DNA from: Actinomycetota bacterium
Lineage (GTDB): Bacteria > Actinomycetota > Actinomycetes > S36-B12 > UBA10799
Length of the DNA stretch: 6,341 nucleotides
Assembly: GCA_030837395.1 (NCBI GenBank)
Contig: JAUPKO010000172.1
Span: 1-6,341 of the forward strand
Direction: 5' to 3'
Every line of letters begins with the position of its first letter. Within the stretch, counting starts at the first letter, position 1. Under the pieces are notes generated by a model that did not search any database, was not told where the DNA came from, and saw only the letters and a program-made list of their open reading frames with translations. This document shows, in pieces, positions 1-4,656 of the stretch. Made by a program: the position numbers and the translations under genes.

Positions 1-46
1 GGGGGGGCGCCCCCCCCCGCCCCCCCGCGACGACCAACCACCCCCC
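1..46. repeat. G/C homopolymer tract at window edge
   Basis: The first bases are a G7-C-G-C9 block, then more C runs (G-C7) and a C6 run at 41-46. Positions 1-16 form a perfect palindrome. Read on the minus strand, directly downstream of the ssb stop codon, the stretch carries several long G runs that could form a G-quadruplex or a GC hairpin. It could contribute to transcription termination after ssb, or it could be a low-complexity assembly edge. The sequence does not decide between these. Confidence 0.6.
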
Positions 47-56
47 AGGTGTGTGA

Positions 57-560
57 TCAGGCCACGGCTCGAGCGGCTGGCACCGCGGCCACGGCGGCTG
101 GCGCCATCGCCGCCTCGCGATCCTCCTCAGCGCTGCCGTCGGCAGCAACCTCAAGTGCCGCGGGCGGCTCTGATCTGGCTCCCGCGACGGCCGCTGCGGG
201 GCGCGCGGAGCGGACGAATCGGGCGGAGCCGCGGGCCAGGTCGTGGCCGATCGACTGTGCGTCGACCTCCACCGTCACCCGCGGACGCCCCTCGTCCTCC
301 CATTCCCGCACCCGCAAGCGGCCCACGACCACCACCGGGTCCCCCTTGTGGATGCTCGACACGACATTGTCGGCCATGGCCCGCCAGGCGAAGACCGTGA
401 GGAACGAGGCGTCCTGATCGACGAAGGCGCCGACCGCCGAATCGAAGCGGCGTGGCTGGGACACCATTCGGAACCGAGCCAGCGACAGGCCGGACTGAGT
501 GACAGTGTGGCGGACATCGGTGACGGCGATGCCGATGATGGACGTGCTGATGGTGTGCAT
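57..560 (-). CDS. ssb: Single-stranded DNA-binding protein, SsbB-like (no acidic tip)
   Basis: This 167-residue protein should bind single-stranded DNA through an OB fold during replication, repair or DNA uptake. The SSB signature spans about residues 4-115: FLTVFAWRAMADNV at 53-66, KGDPVVVVGRLRVREW at 72-87, and GHDLARGSARF at 105-115. The tail (about 116-167) is Ala-rich with one EED patch at 145-147 and ends in AARAVA. It lacks the DDDIPF-type acidic tip that usual SSBs use to recruit partner proteins, which resembles the second SSB paralogue of actinomycetes. The ATG at 560 is chosen because the SSB fold begins directly after it. A G-rich GGGGGAG lies just upstream (569-563) but is only 2 nt from the ATG, so it is a poorly spaced ribosome site. 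The gene is divergent from the PPOX gene across a 128-bp region with a DnaA-box sequence. Family call is firm; the paralogue role is inferred. Confidence 0.9.
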   Translation of the reverse strand: MHTISTSIIGIAVTDVRHTVTQSGLSLARFRMVSQPRRFDSAVGAFVDQDASFLTVFAWRAMADNVVSSIHKGDPVVVVGRLRVREWEDEGRPRVTVEVDAQSIGHDLARGSARFVRSARPAAAVAGARSEPPAALEVAADGSAEEDREAAMAPAAVAAVPAARAVA

Positions 561-654
561 GACTCCCCCAGGTAGCGGATCCCGATGCGGCCGCTCTTCG
601 ACCGCACCTCAACTCTGCCCGACTCCACACACCCCAGACGAACTCCTTGGCGAC

Positions 655-682
655 TTGTGGATAACCCCCGTGTGCCTAGACT
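655..682 (+). promoter_or_regulatory. Promoter of the PPOX gene, leaderless type
   Basis: A -10 hexamer TAGACT (677-682) is preceded by TTGTGG (655-660), a partial -35 match, with a 16-bp spacer. Only six bases (683-688) separate the hexamer from the ATG at 689, so the expected transcription start coincides with the start codon. No Shine-Dalgarno sequence is present. This is the typical arrangement of leaderless actinobacterial mRNAs. Confidence 0.6.
656..664 (-). promoter_or_regulatory. DnaA-box-like 9-mer
   Basis: On the minus strand the sequence is TTATCCACA, a perfect match to the classical DnaA-box consensus. It lies between the divergent ssb and PPOX genes, about 96 bp upstream of the ssb start, and it overlaps the proposed -35 element of the PPOX promoter (655-660). 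Only one box was seen, so this is not a replication origin. A regulatory DnaA site is possible; a chance match cannot be excluded. Actinomycete boxes more often read TTGTCCACA. Confidence 0.4.
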
Positions 683-688
683 CGCCCC

Positions 689-1102
689 ATGGACGAATGC
701 ACCCGCCTCTCGGAGAGCAAGTACCTCTCCTTGACGACCTTCCGCAAGTCCGGCGACGCCGTAGCAACTCCGGTGTGGGTGGCCCGCGACGGTGATCACC
801 TCTACGTCACAACCAAATCCGACAGCGGCAAGGCCAAACGCCTGCGCAACAACGGCGAGGTGCTCCTGGCCCCTTGCGACGTCCGTGGCAACCTCACCGG
901 TGAGCAGGTGCCAGGCACCGCACGACTGCTCGACGAGGCCGGCACCAAACGTGTCGGCGCCTTGATCAACAAGCGGTACGGGCTGCTGGCCAAAGCCATG
1001 ACGATCGGCGACAAGGTGCGCCGGGGCAGCCCGTCGATCGGGATCGAGATCACCCCAGGCGCCGCTGGACAGACGCCGACACCGGACGCCACGTCCCACT
1101 GA
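689..1102 (+). CDS. PPOX-class F420-dependent enzyme, Rv2061 family
   Basis: This 137-residue protein has the split-barrel fold of pyridoxamine-phosphate-oxidase-like proteins. Its pattern matches the actinobacterial Rv2061-type subgroup, thought to use the deazaflavin F420. Visible family features are YLSLTTFRKSGDAVATPVW near residues 12-30, HLYVTTKSDSGKAKRLRNN near 37-55, and APCDVRG near 61-67. Length is normal for a complete single-domain member; such proteins act as cytoplasmic dimers. The physiological substrate is unknown, and F420 use is inferred from family resemblance rather than a demonstrated binding residue. The ATG at 689 is supported by the -10 hexamer six bases upstream. The tail (PTPDATSH) is short and polar. 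The next gene follows after 105 bp with its own promoter, so co-transcription is not required. Confidence 0.85.
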   Translation: MDECTRLSESKYLSLTTFRKSGDAVATPVWVARDGDHLYVTTKSDSGKAKRLRNNGEVLLAPCDVRGNLTGEQVPGTARLLDEAGTKRVGALINKRYGLLAKAMTIGDKVRRGSPSIGIEITPGAAGQTPTPDATSH

Positions 1103-1195
1103 CAGCCGACCAACGGGCCCGCGCCCCTGCCCGCAGGTGTGGGGAATGCCACAGATGGCGTGCGATCAACACCCACCACGGAACTGCCCTCGCAG

Positions 1196-1201
1196 TATTG
1201 T
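1196..1201 (+). promoter_or_regulatory. -10 hexamer of the DUF3152 gene, leaderless type
   Basis: TATTGT is followed by exactly six bases (1202-1207) and then the ATG at 1208. No convincing -35 and no ribosome-binding site are visible. The geometry places the transcription start on the A of the ATG and argues against the longer reading frame that opens at 1139. Confidence 0.55.
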
Positions 1202-1207
1202 GTGGTT

Positions 1208-2095
1208 ATGTCGCAGTCGCCGCCTCCTGCCGCCGAACCTGACGCAGGCGACGATTCCAAGCCGGCCGCACCGCACTCGAACGGCGCGGCCGGACTAGGG
1301 CCGCTGTCCCCACGATGGTCGCGGGTAGCGGTGGCGGCCCTGGCACTGCTCGCCGGCGGCATGATCTTTGCGGTCTGGCCCTCCCATGCTGACCCGGCGC
1401 AGTCGGCTGCGGCGCCCGTGGTCTCGGCCATCCCTGCCGCCTCCCCGCAGGCTGCCGTCGCCAGCACGGCAGCGACGCCCTCGGCAATGGCCTCATCGTC
1501 GGCCTCCCCCACCACCACCCCTGTGGCCGAAGGCGCGGCCGTGACCGGACTCATCGAGAACGTCGATGGCCTACCCAACACCGTCGTCGCGACGGGCGAC
1601 GGCGCCGTGTTCGGCGATCCTTCGGCGGGTGTCATCACGTATACGGTCGAGACCGACCAGTCGCTGGCCGGCGAGCTGCCCGCGTTGCTCGCCACCGTCG
1701 AGCAGGCCCTGGGCAACACCGAGAAGGGCTGGACCGCCTACGGCTCTCACGCGTTGCAGCGCGTCGGGTCGACCGACATGGCGAGCATCCGAATTGTGCT
1801 GGCTACGCCCGCAGTGGTGGACGAGGCCTGTGCTCGTTCGGGTCTGGACACGGCTTCTATGTATTCCTGTTGGGACGGCGCCCACACCATGCTCAACTCG
1901 GACCGCTGGTTCCATGCGACCCCCGAGTTCACAGACCTGAATGTCTACCGCACGTACCTGGTGAACCACGAATTCGGCCACGGTTTGGGGTACGACCACC
2001 AGTATTGCCCAGGTCCGGGCGAAGTCGCCCCCGTCATGCAGCAACAGTCCATCAGCCTGCAGGGCTGTCAGGCCAACGGCTGGCCGATTCCCTGA
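1208..2095 (+). CDS. Membrane-anchored DUF3152 protein, putative zinc metalloprotease
   Basis: The 295-residue product is a predicted envelope protein. Residues 1-38 are a Pro/Ala-rich cytoplasmic tail, about 39-57 form one transmembrane helix (VAVAALALLAGGMIFAV), and about 60-112 are a low-complexity Ala/Ser/Pro/Thr linker outside the cell. The C-terminal half is a DUF3152 domain. It contains HEFGHGLGYDH at 254-264, a full HExxHxxGxxH zinc motif: H254, H258 and H264 would be ligands and E255 the catalytic base. M277 in PVMQQ could be a metzincin-type Met-turn. Cysteines at 208, 221, 267 and 287 could make two disulfides, fitting an exported domain. DUF3152 has been grouped with zincin-like peptidases, but no substrate is known to me, so protease activity is inferred from the motif. 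The start at 1208 is preferred over 1139 because the -10 hexamer sits six bases before it and the extra 23 residues look non-coding. Confidence 0.85.
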   Translation: MSQSPPPAAEPDAGDDSKPAAPHSNGAAGLGPLSPRWSRVAVAALALLAGGMIFAVWPSHADPAQSAAAPVVSAIPAASPQAAVASTAATPSAMASSSASPTTTPVAEGAAVTGLIENVDGLPNTVVATGDGAVFGDPSAGVITYTVETDQSLAGELPALLATVEQALGNTEKGWTAYGSHALQRVGSTDMASIRIVLATPAVVDEACARSGLDTASMYSCWDGAHTMLNSDRWFHATPEFTDLNVYRTYLVNHEFGHGLGYDHQYCPGPGEVAPVMQQQSISLQGCQANGWPIP

Positions 2096-2127
2096 CCCCA
2101 AGCGCCGGCACAGCCTCGTGTCATCCC

Positions 2128-2180
2128 CAGCCGGGTCGATCATCACCGGCCGTCATCATCCGAACGGGTGCTCCCGGCTG
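2128..2180. repeat. Intergenic inverted repeat
   Basis: CAGCCGGG (2128-2135) and CCCGGCTG (2173-2180) are perfect 8-bp inverted arms around a 37-bp loop that contains further short complementary segments. The repeat lies in the 128-bp gap between the DUF3152 and PASTA genes, upstream of the PASTA -10 hexamer. It could be a weak terminator for the first gene or an operator. There is no T-tract. Confidence 0.3.
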
Positions 2181-2211
2181 ACGAGCCCGCGGGCGACACG
2201 TTCCGGCGTTC

Positions 2212-2217
2212 TACGGT
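2212..2217 (+). promoter_or_regulatory. -10 hexamer of the PASTA gene, leaderless type
   Basis: TACGGT is followed by six bases (2218-2223) and then the ATG at 2224, the same spacing as at the two preceding genes. No -35 or Shine-Dalgarno sequence is apparent, so a leaderless transcript starting at the ATG is expected. Confidence 0.5.
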
Positions 2218-2223
2218 CGAAGT

Positions 2224-3045
2224 ATGGGGATGACAGGGCTAGTCGCGACGTTGAACATTGCCGCCTACGACCTCGCCGTTGGCGGCCCCTCGCCGAGCAC
2301 ATCAGCGAATGAGGTCTCCGCCTCATCGCCATCGCCCAGCGCGACCGAAGCGCCGCCGGTGGAGCCGCTCGAATTCACCGAGGTGGCGGTGACGTTGGGC
2401 GTGCTGCTGATTGCGCTCATCGCCACCGGCGTCATCGTCCTGGCCTTTCGCCGCGGCTACTGGTTCAGCCTCCGCAAAGGAACGCCGGTGGAGCCCGGAC
2501 AGCAACAGCCCATGTCGGCATCGCCATCGGAGAGGATCGAAGGCGACACCTTCGTGCGCAGCGTGCTCGCGCTCTGGCTCGTCGTCGGGCTGTTGGTCCT
2601 CGCGGTCATGTCATTCGGCATCGCCGACTCCACCCTTCGGTCGACCCTCATCGGCGGAATCACGGCCAGTGCAGGCGGCGCCATCGCGTTCTACTTCTCC
2701 ACCAAGGCGGCGGGCGATGCGCGCCGGGACCTGCTGTCGGCCTCCGCCGGCGAGATGGTGGGCGTCCCCGATGTCGTCGGGCAGACGGTTGCGCAGGCGC
2801 AGGCCCTGTTCGCTGCCATGCCGGGTCTGAAGTTGGCAGTGCGCGTGGAACCCTCCGCCGCAACGTTGGCGCTCACCGATGTAGTCACAGCGCAGACGCC
2901 GCTGGCGGGCGTCCGGGTGGGTCGCGACACCACCGTCACCGTCACCGCCGGCGCGCCGGACCCCACACCGGCCGACCCCACACCGGACCAGCCCGCACCG
3001 GACCAGCCCGCAGGCGTCGAGCCCACTGACCGTCAGATGTCGTGA
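2224..3045 (+). CDS. Membrane protein with a single PASTA domain
   Basis: This 273-residue protein has a Ser/Pro/Thr/Ala-rich segment (about 22-48) and three likely transmembrane helices at about 54-75, 111-131 and 139-158. One PASTA domain follows at about 180-244 (VPDVVGQTVAQAQALF at the start, TPLAGVRVGRDTTVTVTAG at the end). It ends in a Pro/Asp/Gln-rich tail of 5-residue repeats (DPTPA, DPTPD, QPAPD). PASTA domains in Ser/Thr kinases and penicillin-binding proteins bind peptidoglycan fragments or beta-lactam-like ligands. Here no kinase or transpeptidase domain is present. With three helices and a presumed outside N terminus, the PASTA domain could even face the cytoplasm, so topology is open. 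The start is set by the -10 hexamer six bases upstream; Met3 is an alternative. The gene converges on the Pr6Pr gene. Domain call is good, function unknown. Confidence 0.8.
   Translation: MGMTGLVATLNIAAYDLAVGGPSPSTSANEVSASSPSPSATEAPPVEPLEFTEVAVTLGVLLIALIATGVIVLAFRRGYWFSLRKGTPVEPGQQQPMSASPSERIEGDTFVRSVLALWLVVGLLVLAVMSFGIADSTLRSTLIGGITASAGGAIAFYFSTKAAGDARRDLLSASAGEMVGVPDVVGQTVAQAQALFAAMPGLKLAVRVEPSAATLALTDVVTAQTPLAGVRVGRDTTVTVTAGAPDPTPADPTPDQPAPDQPAGVEPTDRQMS
2959..3012 (+). repeat. 15-bp tandem repeats encoding the Pro-rich tail
   Basis: Two near-identical 15-bp units begin at 2959 and 2974 (GACCCCACACCGG followed by CC or AC). Two identical, partly overlapping-phase units begin at 2982 and 2997 (ACCGGACCAGCCCGC). 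They encode pentapeptides such as DPTPA and QPAPD. Such repeats can change copy number in 5-residue steps without shifting the frame. Confidence 0.7.
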
Positions 3046-3062
3046 TCGCTCGGCCAGATGAG

Positions 3063-3086
3063 GCAGCCTGATCAACCTCAGGCTGC
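3063..3086. terminator. Symmetric hairpin between convergent genes
   Basis: GCAGCCTGA (3063-3071) and TCAGGCTGC (3078-3086) form a perfect 9-bp stem with a 6-base loop. It sits 17 bp after the PASTA stop codon. The right arm overlaps the stop codon and last codons of the opposing Pr6Pr gene. Being symmetric, it could act in both directions. Neither side has a strong T-tract, so termination is inferred from position and structure. Confidence 0.55.
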
Positions 3087-3899
3087 TGTGCTTGCCTCGG
3101 TGGCCGCCTTACCCAGGGGTGTCGGCTTCGCTTTGCGGCTGAGCAATCGGTCAAGCCCCACGAACATCGACGCCATAAGCAGCCCGAGGATGATGATGAC
3201 CACGATGTTGATCAGCACTCCGGCGTAGCCGGCCGCCTCCAATCCCGGCACTAGCGGCGACGGCGCTCCGGTGCCGTCGTAGTTCACGTTGATGAACGGG
3301 TAAGGATAGAAGTTCACGCCCTTCTGCAGCGCAATGTCACTGCACCTGTCGCCGGGCGCGTTCACGGTCATCAAACCGTGCAGCAATGTGTAGGCGAGCC
3401 ACACCAGAGGAATCGCCATCATCTTCGGCACGAGGTCCCAGGTGAAGCGTGGCCGTGGCCCGAACAACAGGAACCCCAGCAACGTGGCCCAGGGCACGAA
3501 GTAGTGGTAACCGAAGTTCGTGTAGACACCCCAACCGCAGGGATTCGCGCTGGCCGCCAGGATGATCGCGTAGATCAGACCGGTGATGACGATCATCACC
3601 AGCGATGTCATACGCAGCCAACGGAACCAGACTCCGTCGCGGGTTGGGTTCGCGGCGAGCATCCAGTTGACGATCAGGGCGATGATGTTGGACCACACGG
3701 TGAAGTAGCTCAGGGTGAAGATGATCCCGTTGAAGGCACCACCGCTGACCGGGCTGGTGGCCGAGAGGATCAGGCTGATCGTCAACGCCGAGGTGCCCAC
3801 GACAGCAACGACGAGGTGGTAGATGCGTGCCACCGTGACCATGGAGCCCGTGGGCGCGACGGTTAGGGTGCTCGGATGGGTGCTGGTTGCCACTGACAT
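3078..3899 (-). CDS. Pr6Pr family membrane protein (FAR-17a/AIG1-like)
   Basis: This 273-residue integral membrane protein has about six helices, near residues 24-46, 56-80, 96-116, 131-147, 160-178 and 225-248. It resembles the bacterial Pr6Pr family, related to eukaryotic AIG1/ADTRP. Recognisable features are SYFTVWSNIIAL (64-75), YHYFVPW (131-137) and NFYPYPFINV (196-205). AIG1 and ADTRP are membrane hydrolases of fatty acid esters of hydroxy fatty acids, using a threonine and a histidine. T67 and H132 here lie in comparable local contexts, so a lipid-hydrolase role is possible but inferred by eye. Enzymatic function of bacterial members is not established to my knowledge. The ATG at 3899 has no Shine-Dalgarno; a weak hexamer CATCAT (3911-3906) lies six bases upstream, so it may be leaderless too. 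An ATG at residue 20 (3842) is an alternative start, just before the first helix. The tail is Lys/Ala-rich. Confidence 0.8.
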   Translation of the reverse strand: MSVATSTHPSTLTVAPTGSMVTVARIYHLVVAVVGTSALTISLILSATSPVSGGAFNGIIFTLSYFTVWSNIIALIVNWMLAANPTRDGVWFRWLRMTSLVMIVITGLIYAIILAASANPCGWGVYTNFGYHYFVPWATLLGFLLFGPRPRFTWDLVPKMMAIPLVWLAYTLLHGLMTVNAPGDRCSDIALQKGVNFYPYPFINVNYDGTGAPSPLVPGLEAAGYAGVLINIVVIIILGLLMASMFVGLDRLLSRKAKPTPLGKAATEASTAA

Positions 3900-4177
3900 G
3901 GCGCAATGATGACCGCAATCGCCCGCCGATGGGCGGACTGCGGGCAGATATGGCCAGGCTCAGCTACAGATCCCCCACTGAGGGGGTCGACGCGTCCCAC
4001 CACGCGGACAATCATGGCGGGGCCCAGGTCGTGTTTCGCGCCCTGGCGGAGCCTGCACCGGCTGCGTTGCGTCATAGGAGCATCCGCCACGCCGGGTGCG
4101 CCCGGTAGACGGCCAAGAGCGCCACAACGTTGCAGACTGCACTCAACCCCGAATCCACCACACCGAAAGTGAGCGTC
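3900..4177. other. Divergent intergenic region, no gene supported
   Basis: This stretch of about 280 bp separates the divergent Pr6Pr and SHOCT genes and should hold both promoters. I see three short hairpins: CCGCC-GATG-GGCGG at 3923-3936, CCCCC-ACTGA-GGGGG at 3972-3986, and CGCGT-CCCACC-ACGCG at 3991-4006. No clear -35/-10 pair is visible on the plus strand. No RNA gene was recognised, and open frames crossing it have no recognisable protein character. Confidence 0.5.
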
Positions 4178-4567
4178 ATGTTCGACGACAACGGATCGTT
4201 CCTGCTCGCCATGCTCGAGTTCTTCCTGTTCTTCGCCTGGATCATGATCCTGTTCTGGGTCTTCGGCGACATCTTCCGCAGCCGCGACCTCGGCGGTGGC
4301 GGCAAGACCTTCTGGGTCCTGTTCGTGATCCTGTTGCCCTGGCTGGGCGTGCTGGTCTACCTGTTGGTGCGCGGCAAGGGCATGCACGAGCGTCAACTGG
4401 AGCAGGCCAAGGAGTTGCAGGCCGCCCAGGTGGAGTACATCAAGTCCGTCGCCGGCTCCGGCGGCACCTCGGCATCGGACCAGATCGCCTCGGCGAAGTC
4501 CCTGCTCGACTCCGGCGCGATCACCCAGGCCGAGTTCGACGCCCTCAAGGCCAAGGCCCTGGCCTGA
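4178..4567 (+). CDS. Small membrane protein with PLDc_N and SHOCT domains
   Basis: The 129-residue product has two transmembrane helices at about 8-30 and 44-64. They match the phospholipase D-nuclease N-terminal (PLDc_N) helical module: FWVFGDIFRSRDLGGGGK between the helices, then VLFVILLPWLGVLVYLLVRG. A charged, Gln/Glu-rich and possibly coiled-coil segment follows (about 69-87). A C-terminal SHOCT motif covers about 100-128 (IASAKSLLDSGAITQAEFDALKAKAL). SHOCT is a short oligomerisation-type motif found at the ends of many unrelated bacterial proteins. No catalytic domain is present. The ATG at 4178 is chosen because the hydrophobic module begins directly after it; GTG at 4169 and an ATG at 4130 are in frame. 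A weak GAAAGTGAG precedes the ATG. It may be co-transcribed with the CoADR gene 89 bp downstream, subject to the hairpin between them. Role unknown, perhaps membrane stress. Confidence 0.8.
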   Translation: MFDDNGSFLLAMLEFFLFFAWIMILFWVFGDIFRSRDLGGGGKTFWVLFVILLPWLGVLVYLLVRGKGMHERQLEQAKELQAAQVEYIKSVAGSGGTSASDQIASAKSLLDSGAITQAEFDALKAKALA

Positions 4568-4579
4568 TCCCCACCCTCA

Positions 4580-4626
4580 GGCACGACGGCGGCGGCACCG
4601 GGGACGGTTGTCGCCGCCGTTGTGCT
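4580..4626 (+). terminator. Long hairpin, terminator or leader attenuator
   Basis: GCACGACGGCGGCG (4581-4594) pairs with CGCCGCCGTTGTGC (4612-4625) over 14 bp including one G-U pair. Inside, ACCG and CGGT pair around a GGGA tetraloop (4597-4608), so nearly the whole 47-nt segment can fold into one stem with a single bulge. It begins 13 nt after the SHOCT stop codon and ends 18 nt before the AAGGAG of the CoADR gene. No T-tract follows. It could terminate the upstream transcript, protect its 3' end, or regulate read-through. Confidence 0.6.
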
Positions 4627-4643
4627 GTCACCCCCTGATCAGC

Positions 4644-4649
4644 AAGGAG
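4644..4649 (+). promoter_or_regulatory. Ribosome-binding site of the CoADR gene
   Basis: AAGGAG lies seven bases upstream of the ATG at 4657. It is the only strong, well-spaced Shine-Dalgarno sequence at any gene start in the window and fixes this start. It contrasts with the leaderless starts at 689, 1208 and 2224. An 8-bp palindrome CTGATCAG (4635-4642) lies directly before it. Confidence 0.85.
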
Positions 4650-4656
4650 TAACGAA

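Noticed and set aside
609..648. Minus-strand AAGGAG (648-643) followed by a 7-codon GTG frame with one Cys (632-609), a possible leader peptide for ssb
   Set aside because: The spacing is long (10 nt), the peptide is very short with a single cysteine, and nothing supports attenuation of ssb.
275..1099. Long minus-strand frame opposite the PPOX gene and across the ssb promoter region
   Set aside because: It is antisense to a recognised PPOX gene and out of frame with ssb; the translation has no family features.
1113..1145. GC-rich stretch after the PPOX stop codon as a terminator
   Set aside because: Only 4-5 bp stems can be formed and there is no T-tract.
1139..1207. Upstream extension of the DUF3152 frame (GTG at 1139, 23 extra residues)
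   Set aside because: The extra residues have no family character, and the -10 hexamer with six-base spacing points to the ATG at 1208.
3887..4108. Open frame of 73 codons crossing the Pr6Pr/SHOCT intergenic region
   Set aside because: It overlaps the Pr6Pr start, lacks a ribosome site and shows no recognisable motif; high GC produces such frames by chance.
4130..4177. Upstream start codons for the SHOCT gene (4130, and GTG at 4169)
   Set aside because: The added residues are polar and precede the usual start of the PLDc_N helices; GTG 4169 remains possible but has no better ribosome site.
3900..4177. A small RNA or tRNA in the intergenic region
   Set aside because: The hairpins have only 5-bp stems; no cloverleaf, TPsiC-like segment or CCA end was found.
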